NCBI RefSeq assembly: GCF_003058195.1
Contig: NZ_QBUH01000003.1
Span: forward strand, 62,001-126,000
DNA length: 64,000 bases
From: Elizabethkingia sp. YR214
GTDB taxonomy: Bacteria; Bacteroidota; Bacteroidia; Flavobacteriales; Weeksellaceae
Reading direction: 5' to 3'
This document shows positions 53,434 through 62,003 of this stretch, in pieces (position 1 is the stretch's first letter; each line of letters begins with the position of its first letter). Made by a program: the position numbers and the translations under genes. Below the pieces are notes generated by a model. The model was not told the origin of the DNA. It made no database searches and saw nothing but the letters and a program-made list of their open reading frames with translations.

Positions 53434-54897
53434 ATGCAACTTAAAATATATAACTCGCTTACAGGAGAAAAAGAAGACTTCAAACCTATATTGGACGGAA
53501 ATGTTGGAATGTATGTCTGCGGACCTACAGTATATAGTAATGTCCATTTAGGAAATGTAAGAACTTTTCTTTCTTTTGACTTTATATATAGATCCCTGCA
53601 ATTTCTGGGATATAAAGTAAGGTATGTAAGAAATATTACAGATGCGGGTCATTTAACTGATGACGGGAATATAGATAATGACCGTTTTATTAAACAATCC
53701 CGATTGGAAAAATTAGAACCAATGGAAATTGTACAGAAGTATACAGTCGATTTTCATGAAGTACTAAAGAAATTTAATCTGCTTCCGCCTACAATAGAGC
53801 CAACGGCAACAGGTCATATTATCGAGCAAATTGAACTGACAAAAAAGTTAATTGAAAAGGAATTTGCTTACGAAAGCAATGGATCCGTTTACTTCGATGT
53901 TCTGGAATATAATGCAAGAGGACTTAATTATGGGGAACTAAGTCGTAGAAATATAGAAGAACTTTTTGCCAATACCCGTGATCTGGATGGACAGGGTGAG
54001 AAAAAAAATCCACAGGATTTTGCACTTTGGAAAAAGGCATCTCCACAACATATTATGCGTTGGATTTCTCCTTGGGGAGAAGGTTTTCCGGGATGGCACC
54101 TGGAATGTACTGCAATGAGTACTAAATATCTTGGAGATAAGTTCGATATTCACGGTGGAGGAATGGATCTTAAATTCCCACATCACGAATGTGAGATCGC
54201 TCAAGGTAAGGCTTGCAATGGTACAGAGCCGGTAAACTACTGGATGCACGCCAATATGCTAACAATGAATGGACAACGAATGAGTAAATCTACAGGTAAT
54301 TATATTCTGCCAATGGAGTTAATTACCGGGAATAATAATTTCTTCGAAAAACCATTCCATCCAAGTGTATTGCGTTTCTGCTTCCTGCAGGCACACTACA
54401 GAAGTGTACTGGATATTTCCAATGAGGCAATGCTGGCGAGTGAAAAAGGCTTTAGCCGTTTGATGGACGCTGTAAAAATATTAGATGAAATTCAACCATC
54501 TGATGCGTCTACGGTTAATATTCCGGAGTGGTTGGATAAAGCATATTCTGCACTTGTTGACGATTTTAATAGTCCAATACTTATATCGCATCTTTTCGAG
54601 GCTGTAAAATGGATTTTCCTTCTTAAAGATGGGAAAGAAACAATCACAGCAGATGACCTTGCATTATTAAAAGAAAAACTGAATGCTTTTGTATTTGATG
54701 TGCTGGGATTACAAACGATAACAGAAGAAACAGGAAGTGATAAACTGGATGAAACATTGCAGTTATTGATTGAACTGAGAAATCAGGCAAGAAAGACTAA
54801 AAACTGGGAGTTGTCAGATCAGATAAGAGACCGTCTTCTGGAGAAAGGTATTGAACTAAAAGACGGAAGAGAGGGGACATCTTATACGATCAACTAG
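53434..54897 (+). CDS. cysS: cysteine--tRNA ligase
   Basis: CysRS charges tRNA-Cys. The 487-residue length is normal. The zinc ligand C29 in [11 protein letters not shown] is next to the HIGH-type motif VHLGN, with further ligands in [12 protein letters not shown] and [10 protein letters not shown]; the KMSKS-type motif is RMSKSTGNY near residue 285. It is followed after 10 bases by malQ in the same direction. Confidence 0.97.
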   Translation: MQLKIYNSLTGEKEDFKPILDGNVGMYVCGPTVYSNVHLGNVRTFLSFDFIYRSLQFLGYKVRYVRNITDAGHLTDDGNIDNDRFIKQSRLEKLEPMEIVQKYTVDFHEVLKKFNLLPPTIEPTATGHIIEQIELTKKLIEKEFAYESNGSVYFDVLEYNARGLNYGELSRRNIEELFANTRDLDGQGEKKNPQDFALWKKASPQHIMRWISPWGEGFPGWHLECTAMSTKYLGDKFDIHGGGMDLKFPHHECEIAQGKACNGTEPVNYWMHANMLTMNGQRMSKSTGNYILPMELITGNNNFFEKPFHPSVLRFCFLQAHYRSVLDISNEAMLASEKGFSRLMDAVKILDEIQPSDASTVNIPEWLDKAYSALVDDFNSPILISHLFEAVKWIFLLKDGKETITADDLALLKEKLNAFVFDVLGLQTITEETGSDKLDETLQLLIELRNQARKTKNWELSDQIRDRLLEKGIELKDGREGTSYTIN

Positions 54898-54907
54898 ATC
54901 ATCCGGA

Positions 54908-57562
54908 ATGAAGAAAGTACAATTCAATATTCACTACAGAACAGCTATAGGGGAGAGCCTTTTCATTAAAATAAAGGAACAGGGGACAGGAAAGGTATCA
55001 GAAGAAGAACTGAACTATATCTATGACAGTATCTGGCGTTTTGATAAGGAAATAAAAGAAGGTGATGCCGAATACCATTTTTTGGTAAAAAATGTAGCCG
55101 GAAGAATATTGAATGAAGAAATGAGCGGACATGTGCTTAGCACATATTCCTCATTTAGTAACTATTGTATTTTCGATTCATGGAACAATAAAAATTTTCC
55201 TGAGAATTATCTTAATAATAAGATTCTTCATAATGCTTTAAAAGGCAGGGGATCTCAAAAAATACAGCCTGAACAGAAAGAGAGTCATCTTTTTACTGTT
55301 CAGGCTCCTTTATATAATAAGGATGAAAAAATTATACTTCTGGGAAGCGCATCAGAACTTGGTAACTGGGATCTGAATCATTATATAGAGATGCATCAGA
55401 CAGATACTGTCACATGGGAAGTGTTTGTTGATCTGTCTGATAATATATATGTTGAGTATAAATATGCAATTCTCGATATAAAAACAGGAGAAATTGTCTA
55501 CGAAAATGGACCAAACCGCAAAGTCCGGACAGCTCCGAATCCGGATACCCTTAATGTTCTGCATGACCATTATTTCAAATTTCCTGTAGAAAAATTATGG
55601 CGAGCGGCAGGAGTCGCAGTGCCAGTATTTTCATTACGTTCAGAAAATAGTTTTGGAGTAGGAGAATTTGCAGATCTTAGACTGCTTGCAGACTGGGCCG
55701 CACAGACAAAACTATCTATGTTGCAGATTCTGCCAATTAATGATACAACAGCCACTCACCAATGGATAGATAGTTATCCTTATGCTGCAATTTCGGTATA
55801 TGCACTCCATCCACAATATTTGTCGTTAGAAAATTTAACTTACCCGCTTTCAGAGACTTTAAACGAAGAATATGGAAGCGAAAAGAAACGGCTGAATTTG
55901 TTGTCTCAGGTAGATTATGAGGCCGTAATGAGTGGAAAATTGAAATATCTGAAAACTATATTCAACGAGAACCAAAGCAATATCATTATTGATAAAGACT
56001 TTCAGAATTACCATATACAAAACTCGAATTGGTTAAATCCTTACGCTGTATTTTGTACATTAAGAGATGTATACAAAACACCAGATTTTAATAAATGGAA
56101 AATACTTTCAGTTTATAATGCTGAAGAAGCAAACAGGTTTTTAGACCCAGATCACCCAGATTATACAACCGCCATATTCCACATTTGGGTACAATATCAA
56201 CTGCATTTGCAGTTAACAGAAGCTATAGATTATATACATAGTAAAGGACTGGTAATAAAGGGAGATCTTCCTATTGGAATTTACCGTCATAGTGTAGAAG
56301 CTTGGACAGAACCCGAATTATTTGGTATGGATTTTCAGGCAGGAGCTCCGCCGGATGAGTTTACGGATCTGGGACAAAATTGGGAATTCCCAACTTATAA
56401 CTGGGGAGTCATGAAAGAAAAAGACTATCAGTGGTGGAAAAACAGATTTACTGCTTTGTCCCAATATTTCGATGCCATGCGTATAGATCATATACTAGGT
56501 TTCTTCAGGATATGGAGAATGCCGGCATCTGCAGTACAAGGAATATTGGGTAGTTTTTATCCGGCAATTCCAGTGACTACGGAAGAATTGGAAGATGAAA
56601 AAATCTGGTTCGATCGTGACAGGTACTGCAAACCTTTTATCAATGCTGAAATTCTTCAGCATGTATTGGGGGATCTAAAAGATGATGTGATTGATGCCTT
56701 TTTTATAAAGAATAAAGAACTCTATCACTTCAGATCTGAATTTGATACACAGAAAAAAATAGAGACTTATTTTAAAGAGCACGATGATTCACTGAAGATT
56801 AAAGATAAATTGTATTATCTGCTAGCAAATGTGCTTTTTCTGGAAGAAAAAATAGAAGAAGGAATCGTGTATCATCCAAGATTTAATCTTTCAAAAACCT
56901 TATCATACCAATATCTTGAAGAAGAAATAAAAGGTAAACTATTTGGCCTGTATATCAATTATTTTTTCCATCGTCAGGATCAGATGTGGAAAGAGAATGC
57001 GATGGATAAACTGCCTATGCTATTACAGACAACAAATATGCTTATTTGTGGAGAAGATTTAGGACTTGTGCCGGAAGTAGTACCGGAGGTTATGGATCAT
57101 CTTGCTATTTTAGCTCTGAAAGTACAGCGTTCTCCTAAGGAAAATGTTGCCTTTTATAATCCCCAAAATGCAACTTATCTTAATGTAGTTACAACATCAT
57201 CACATGATACCAGCACACTAAGGCAATGGTGGAAAGAAGACCGCGTGCTTACTCAGAAATATTATAATGAGCAGCTGAACCAAAATGGTAAAGCTCCGGA
57301 AGAATTGTCGCCTTATCTGACAGAAATTATTATAAAACAACATTTGCATACAGAGGCAATGTTGGCCATATTCCCGATTCAGGAATTTTTTGCAACAGAT
57401 AAAGAACTTCAGAATCCGGATGAAAATGCAGAAAGAATTAATGTTCCTGCAATCTTTCCTCATTATTGGAGGTACAGAATGCATATCGGATTAGAAGATT
57501 TATTAAAAAATAAAAGTTTTAATCAAAAGATAGCTAATTGGGTTACCACTTCCGGAAGATAA
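54908..57562 (+). CDS. malQ: 4-alpha-glucanotransferase with N-terminal CBM20-type domains
   Basis: MalQ transfers alpha-1,4-glucan chains in maltodextrin or glycogen metabolism. The 884-residue protein has two N-terminal starch-binding-type domains (about 1-110 and 125-225, the second with VQAPLYNKDEKIILLGSASELGNWDLNHY) before the GH77 catalytic domain. Active-site motifs are RIDHILGFFR (nucleophile Asp), CGEDLGLVPEVV (acid/base Glu) and SSHDTSTLRQWW (Asp). This architecture matches DPE2-type and Bacteroidota MalQ rather than short E. coli MalQ. It may be cotranscribed with cysS, with no obvious functional link. Confidence 0.93.
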   Translation: MKKVQFNIHYRTAIGESLFIKIKEQGTGKVSEEELNYIYDSIWRFDKEIKEGDAEYHFLVKNVAGRILNEEMSGHVLSTYSSFSNYCIFDSWNNKNFPENYLNNKILHNALKGRGSQKIQPEQKESHLFTVQAPLYNKDEKIILLGSASELGNWDLNHYIEMHQTDTVTWEVFVDLSDNIYVEYKYAILDIKTGEIVYENGPNRKVRTAPNPDTLNVLHDHYFKFPVEKLWRAAGVAVPVFSLRSENSFGVGEFADLRLLADWAAQTKLSMLQILPINDTTATHQWIDSYPYAAISVYALHPQYLSLENLTYPLSETLNEEYGSEKKRLNLLSQVDYEAVMSGKLKYLKTIFNENQSNIIIDKDFQNYHIQNSNWLNPYAVFCTLRDVYKTPDFNKWKILSVYNAEEANRFLDPDHPDYTTAIFHIWVQYQLHLQLTEAIDYIHSKGLVIKGDLPIGIYRHSVEAWTEPELFGMDFQAGAPPDEFTDLGQNWEFPTYNWGVMKEKDYQWWKNRFTALSQYFDAMRIDHILGFFRIWRMPASAVQGILGSFYPAIPVTTEELEDEKIWFDRDRYCKPFINAEILQHVLGDLKDDVIDAFFIKNKELYHFRSEFDTQKKIETYFKEHDDSLKIKDKLYYLLANVLFLEEKIEEGIVYHPRFNLSKTLSYQYLEEEIKGKLFGLYINYFFHRQDQMWKENAMDKLPMLLQTTNMLICGEDLGLVPEVVPEVMDHLAILALKVQRSPKENVAFYNPQNATYLNVVTTSSHDTSTLRQWWKEDRVLTQKYYNEQLNQNGKAPEELSPYLTEIIIKQHLHTEAMLAIFPIQEFFATDKELQNPDENAERINVPAIFPHYWRYRMHIGLEDLLKNKSFNQKIANWVTTSGR

Positions 57563-57685
57563 CCTTTTTACATCCCGATTTTTCTTAATTTGAATATCGT
57601 ATACTGAAAATAACAAATTGTAATCAAAACCGTTATATAAAAAATGGTACACTTTTGGGTATGCATCTTTAAAGTAAAATTGATT

Positions 57686-58147
57686 ATGAAAAAGTTATTA
57701 ACAGTATTAGCCTTAGGAGTATTTGCACTAGGCTTTTCACAAAATTATTATGACGACTACAGGGGAAGTGTTTCTTCTATCAACTGGAGGGATGTTGCTT
57801 CTTATTTAGGTCTTAACGGAAGACAAATCGCAGCCATTGATGTACTAAATAACCGTTATCCAACTTACGATTCCTGGGATCGTGTTTACAGAGGTACACC
57901 AGACAGATGGTACAGAGACCGTTATAATGAAATGGAACGTATCATGACGCCTGCGCAATATAAACGTTTCTACGATCATTATTACAGAGGTCAAAATCCA
58001 GTATGGATCTATGGTAAAAACTATGATAAAAAATACTACAAAGAAAGAGATAAGTATTATAAAAAACAGTGGAAACAACATCGTAAACATCGTGATAACG
58101 ACAATGGCCAAGGAAGAGGATGGGGCCGAAGAGATCATGATGATTAA
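57686..58147 (+). CDS. small secreted basic protein, Spy/LTxxQ-like features
   Basis: The start at ATG 57686 gives a clean signal peptide (MKKLLTVLALGVFALGFSQ); the longer frame upstream is not needed. The mature 135 residues start with tyrosine-rich NYYDDYRG, contain LGLNGRQIAAIDVLNNRYPTYDSW and IMTPAQYKRFYDHYY, which recall LTxxQ-type helical proteins, and end in a strongly basic, aromatic tail (KKQWKQHRKHRDNDNGQGRGWGRRDHDD). I do not recognise an exact family. A periplasmic metal- or nucleic acid-binding role is possible but not shown. Confidence 0.78.
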   Translation: MKKLLTVLALGVFALGFSQNYYDDYRGSVSSINWRDVASYLGLNGRQIAAIDVLNNRYPTYDSWDRVYRGTPDRWYRDRYNEMERIMTPAQYKRFYDHYYRGQNPVWIYGKNYDKKYYKERDKYYKKQWKQHRKHRDNDNGQGRGWGRRDHDD

Positions 58148-58183
58148 TTAAAAGGCGGAAAGAGATTATCAATCAAAAGAACC

Positions 58184-58211
58184 GGAAGATTGCTCTTCCG
58201 GTTTTTTATTT
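58184..58211 (+). terminator. terminator after the basic secreted protein gene
   Basis: AACCGGAAGA pairs with TCTTCCGGTT around TTGC, followed by a T-run. Confidence 0.9.
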
Positions 58212-58274
58212 GTTTCTGTGTTAAATTTTGTTAGCAAAAAACAACACATTAAGAAATGTATTTATCTTCGTAAG

Positions 58275-59258
58275 ATGAAGATTTTGTATGCGATACAAGG
58301 TACAGGGAACGGGCATGTAAGCCGTGCAAGAGAAGTGATACCAATTTTACAGCAATATGGAGATGTGGACCTTCTTATTAGTGGTACTCAGGCGGATGTA
58401 GGTTTGCCCTATTCCATAAAATACCAGCTAAACGGCTTTGGATTTGTCTTTGGAAAGAAGGGAGGAGTCGATTTTCGGGAAACATGGAATAGGTTCAATA
58501 CAAAAGCTTTTATATCGGATATTAAAAACTTACCGTTGCATGAATATGATGCAATTATCAACGATTTCGAGCCTGTCACTGCATGGGCGTGCAAAAGAAA
58601 GCGTATAAAGAGTGTTGCCCTGAGCCACCAGTCTTCTTTCTTGTCAGATAAAACACCGATGACGGAAGGCTTTCATTGGGGAAAACTGATCCTGAAAAAT
58701 TATGCACCAACCACTTATCAGATAGGCTTTCATTTTGAAAAATATGATGACTTTATCCATACGCCAGTTATAAGAAATGAGATCAGAAATCTGAATCCGC
58801 AAGACAAAGGGCATTATACAATTTATCTTCCTGCCTATAACGACGATTTTATTATTAACAAGCTTCAGAAATATAAGGATAAGGAATGGCATATTTTCTC
58901 TAAACATTCATCCCAGGCATATGAAAAAGAGAATATAAAAGTGACTCCTGTAAATAATGAGTTATTTAATAAATCCTTGGAAACCTGTAAAGGACTTTTA
59001 ACCGGAGGGGGATTTGAAGGCCCTGCTGAAGCTTTGTATCTGGGAAAGAAACTACTTTCTGTTCCCATGAAAAATCAGTTTGAGCAACAATGTAATGCTT
59101 TGGCAATGGAAAGGATGGGAGTACCTGTTATTTGGAAAACTGCGGATTGGGAAAAAAAATTGGATGAATGGATTTTTGATTCGGATGTAATTAAAGTTTC
59201 CTATCCGGACGAAACAAAAAACATTGTCAGGAATATGTTTGAACACTATTTTAACTAA
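58275..59258 (+). CDS. GT-B fold glycosyltransferase-like protein (MJ1255 type)
   Basis: The start at ATG 58275 gives MKILYAIQGTGNGHVSRAREV, the usual N-terminus of this family; a longer frame would start at TTG and add 19 unrelated residues. The protein of about 327 residues is a MurG/UDP-glycosyltransferase-like GT-B fold: glycine-rich N-terminal loop (GTGNGHVSRA), YDAIINDFEPVTAWACKR in the middle, and a C-terminal donor-site pattern (LLTGGGFEGPAEALYLGKKLLSVPMKNQFEQQCNALAM). It has no membrane helix. Acceptor and donor are not known. Confidence 0.85.
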   Translation: MKILYAIQGTGNGHVSRAREVIPILQQYGDVDLLISGTQADVGLPYSIKYQLNGFGFVFGKKGGVDFRETWNRFNTKAFISDIKNLPLHEYDAIINDFEPVTAWACKRKRIKSVALSHQSSFLSDKTPMTEGFHWGKLILKNYAPTTYQIGFHFEKYDDFIHTPVIRNEIRNLNPQDKGHYTIYLPAYNDDFIINKLQKYKDKEWHIFSKHSSQAYEKENIKVTPVNNELFNKSLETCKGLLTGGGFEGPAEALYLGKKLLSVPMKNQFEQQCNALAMERMGVPVIWKTADWEKKLDEWIFDSDVIKVSYPDETKNIVRNMFEHYFN

Positions 59259-59288
59259 AATTCAGTTTTTTTAACGATAAATAACATG

Positions 59289-59318
59289 AGAGCTCTTTAA
59301 CGGGGCTCTATTTTTTTT
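59289..59318 (+). terminator. terminator after the glycosyltransferase gene
   Basis: AGAGCTC pairs with GGGCTCT (one wobble) around a seven-base loop, followed by A and eight T. Confidence 0.75.
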
Positions 59319-59359
59319 ATCAAATACATACAATTTTAATAATATAAAAACAGAACAAA

Positions 59360-59779
59360 ATGAAAAAAATAGTTTTCAGCCTATTGCTAATGGGCGCTAC
59401 AGGATTCGCATTTGCACAACAGACTACAGAGCCTATGAAGGCTGATCGCCAGGCTAAAAAACAGGAAATGATGCAAAAGCGCCAACAAAAATGGGATCAG
59501 ATGAAGAAAGATCTTAATCTGACTGCTGATCAGGAAAATAAAATTAAAGCATTGCATGAGAGAAATGCTACTGACATGAAGCAAAAAATGGCTGAACGTA
59601 AAACGGACAGGGAAAATATGAAGAAGGAAATGAAAGCCAAAAAGGAGCAGAATGATGCTGAAATGAAAAAAATCCTTTCTCCGGAACAGTATGCTAAATG
59701 GAATGATATAAAGGCTCAGAAAAAAGCCGAACGTCAGAATAGGATGAAAGCTTACAAAGAGAAATCAAAAAACATGTAA
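59360..59779 (+). CDS. Spy/CpxP-like LTxxQ-motif periplasmic protein
   Basis: The 139-residue protein has a signal peptide (cut after FAFAQ) and an all-helical, very basic and methionine-rich body. Two LTxxQ-type repeats are visible: LNLTADQENKIKALHERN and ILSPEQYAKWNDIKAQKKAERQ. Spy/CpxP proteins act as periplasmic chaperones or stress sensors in enterobacteria; here the role is inferred by motif only. It is a single-gene unit with terminators on both sides. Confidence 0.85.
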   Translation: MKKIVFSLLLMGATGFAFAQQTTEPMKADRQAKKQEMMQKRQQKWDQMKKDLNLTADQENKIKALHERNATDMKQKMAERKTDRENMKKEMKAKKEQNDAEMKKILSPEQYAKWNDIKAQKKAERQNRMKAYKEKSKNM

Positions 59780-59793
59780 GAATATCATTTAAA

Positions 59794-59824
59794 ATAAGAG
59801 AGCGAGAATTTTTCGCTCTTTTTT
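59794..59824 (+). terminator. terminator after the LTxxQ gene
   Basis: AGAGAGCGA pairs with TCGCTCTTT around a short AT-rich loop, followed by a T-run. A -7-like TATTTTTG for ferritin (59833-59840) follows. Confidence 0.75.
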
Positions 59825-59857
59825 ATTTTCCTTATTTTTGATACAAATATCTAAACT

Positions 59858-60367
59858 ATGATCAGTACAAAAGTTGAATCTTTAATTAACGAGCAGATTG
59901 CTAAAGAACAGTATGCCGCACAATATTACCTTGCAATGTCTGCATGGTTTGAAACTCAGGATCTTGAAGGACTGGCTAATTATTTCAGAGTTCAGTCTAA
60001 AGAGGAGTTAATGCATGCTGATAAAATGTTTGACTACCTTAATGATGTAGGTGGCAAAGTAATTTTACAGACTATTCCGGCTCCTCCAAGTGAGTTTGCA
60101 GATGCACTGAATATTTTTGAGAAAGCATTAGCACACGAAAAGGAAGTAACCAAAAGTATTTTTAATATTGTAAAGGTTGCAACTGAAGAAAATGATTTTG
60201 CAACAACATCTTTCTTACAGTGGTTCATCAACGAGCAGGTAGAAGAAGAAGCAACAGCTTCACAATATGTTTCAAAAATTAAAATGGTAAAGGATAATCC
60301 ATCAGCTCTGTATCTTTTTGATCAGGAATTGGGACAAAGAGTCTTTAACGCTGATGCAGAAGCATAA
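59858..60367 (+). CDS. ftnA: non-haem ferritin
   Basis: Ferritin oxidises and stores iron in a 24-subunit shell. The 169-residue protein has ferroxidase-centre residues in NEQIAKEQYAAQYYLAMSAWFE (E17), RVQSKEELMHADKMFDYLND (E and H), and FINEQVEEEATASQYV. Length and motifs fit bacterial FtnA rather than Dps or bacterioferritin (no haem methionine identified). It has its own terminator and is probably monocistronic. Confidence 0.95.
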   Translation: MISTKVESLINEQIAKEQYAAQYYLAMSAWFETQDLEGLANYFRVQSKEELMHADKMFDYLNDVGGKVILQTIPAPPSEFADALNIFEKALAHEKEVTKSIFNIVKVATEENDFATTSFLQWFINEQVEEEATASQYVSKIKMVKDNPSALYLFDQELGQRVFNADAEA

Positions 60368-60369
60368 AA

Positions 60370-60397
60370 TAAACCGCCGAAAGGCGGTTTATTTTTT
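60370..60397 (+). terminator. terminator after ferritin
   Basis: AAACCGCC pairs with GGCGGTTT around GAAA, followed by A and a T-run. Confidence 0.9.
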
Positions 60398-60439
60398 TTA
60401 GTATGCCTGATTTTCTTAAATTTAAACAAAATAAAATTT

Positions 60440-61933
60440 ATGAAGACTTACGGTGTAGATTACCTTCAGTATGAGGACATTATTAAGATTATAGATGCTC
60501 CTGAAAAAGCAGAGATGTCTGCAAAAGCAATGTTGCAGGTTAAAAAATCGCAGGATAATGTAAAGAAAATCATTGCAGACGGGAAAACTGTTTACGGAAT
60601 TAATACCGGCTTTGGTCCTTTATGCGATACTAAAATTTCTGATGACGAGATTTCTCAGTTACAACATAACCTTATTATCAGTCATAGTGTAGGTGTAGGA
60701 AAACCTATCGACAAGAAATTGTCTAAGATAATGATAGTGGCAAAGATTCATGCTTTGTCCAAAGGTTTTTCCGGAATTTCTCCACAAGTTGTAGAAAGAC
60801 TTCAGATTATGGTAGAGAAAGATATCATTCCGGTTATTCCGGAGCAAGGATCTGTAGGCGCTTCCGGAGACTTGGCACCTTTGTCACATATGGTATTACC
60901 CCTTTTAGGTTTAGGAAAGGTATGGAACGGTGACCAAATCGAAGAAACTAAAACAGTTCTTGATCAGCACAACCTTGAGCCATTAAAACTAGGGCCAAAA
61001 GAAGGATTGGCTTTAATTAACGGAACTCAGTTTATGGTGGCACATGGTGTTGCAGGTCTAGATAAAATGAAATATCTGTTGGACCTTGCAGATCTTGCAG
61101 CAGCGATGAGCCTGGAAGCTTATCAGGGATCAGCTAGTCCTTTCAAAAAAGAATTGCATGAAATAAGACCATTTGAAGGAAGTCAGAAAGTTGCAGAAAG
61201 AATGACGAAGCTTTTAAAAGGTTCTAAAAATCTTAAAAATCACGAAAATTGTGATCGTGTTCAGGATCCTTATTCTTTCCGTTGTGTACCACAAGTGCAC
61301 GGAGCAAGTCGCAATGCATGGCTTCATTTGAAAAGTGCTATAGAAACCGAATTGAACTCTGTTACCGATAATCCAATTGTAGTTAGTGATGAGGAAGCTA
61401 TTTCCGGAGGAAATTTCCACGGACAGTTGATCGCTTTGCCATTGGATTATGCAACATTGGCAGCTGCTGAATTGGGGAATATTTCAGACAGAAGAAGCTA
61501 TTTATTGCTGGAAGGTAAATATGGACTTCCAAAATTATTGGTTGAAAGTTCAGGTCTTAATTCCGGATTTATGATTCCACAATATACCTCTGCAGCATTG
61601 GTGACGGAAAATAAAACATTATGTTTCCCTGCATCTGCGGACAGCGTACCAACTTCTTTAGGTCAGGAAGACCATGTATCTATGGGAAGTATCAGTGGAA
61701 GAAAATTCAATCAGGTATTAGGTAACCTCGAAAATATTCTGGCAATTGAATTAATGTTTGCTGCCCAGGGCTTAGAATTCAGAAGACCATTGAAATCTTC
61801 ATCGGTTATTGAAGAAGCTTATGATCTGATTCGTACCAAAGTTGCAAAACTGGAAAATGACCGTGAAATCGGTAAAGATATTCTGGCAATTGCAGACCTT
61901 ATAAGACAAAGAAAATTCAATGTGAATATTTAA
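60440..61933 (+). CDS. hutH: histidine ammonia-lyase
   Basis: HutH deaminates histidine to urocanate, the first step of histidine degradation, using the MIO cofactor formed from the Ala-Ser-Gly triad. The triad is at residues 141-143 in GSVGASGDLAPLSHM. Other active-site segments are YGINTGFGPL, ALINGTQFM, VQDPYSFRCVPQVHG, DNPIV and ENFHGQ-like GGNFHGQ. The 497-residue length is standard. It lies 15 kb from hutI-hutG and is a separate unit between two terminators. Confidence 0.95.
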   Translation: MKTYGVDYLQYEDIIKIIDAPEKAEMSAKAMLQVKKSQDNVKKIIADGKTVYGINTGFGPLCDTKISDDEISQLQHNLIISHSVGVGKPIDKKLSKIMIVAKIHALSKGFSGISPQVVERLQIMVEKDIIPVIPEQGSVGASGDLAPLSHMVLPLLGLGKVWNGDQIEETKTVLDQHNLEPLKLGPKEGLALINGTQFMVAHGVAGLDKMKYLLDLADLAAAMSLEAYQGSASPFKKELHEIRPFEGSQKVAERMTKLLKGSKNLKNHENCDRVQDPYSFRCVPQVHGASRNAWLHLKSAIETELNSVTDNPIVVSDEEAISGGNFHGQLIALPLDYATLAAAELGNISDRRSYLLLEGKYGLPKLLVESSGLNSGFMIPQYTSAALVTENKTLCFPASADSVPTSLGQEDHVSMGSISGRKFNQVLGNLENILAIELMFAAQGLEFRRPLKSSSVIEEAYDLIRTKVAKLENDREIGKDILAIADLIRQRKFNVNI

Positions 61934-61954
61934 GAATATCTAACAAGAAATAAA

Positions 61955-61982
61955 AAAGACATCCAAAGCGGATGTCTTTTTT
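61955..61982. terminator. terminator between hutH and the carboxyltransferase gene
   Basis: AAAGACATCC pairs with GGATGTCTTT around AAAGC, with A/T runs on both sides for convergent genes. Confidence 0.9.
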
Positions 61983-62003
61983 ATTTAATCACAAATTATC
62001 TGA

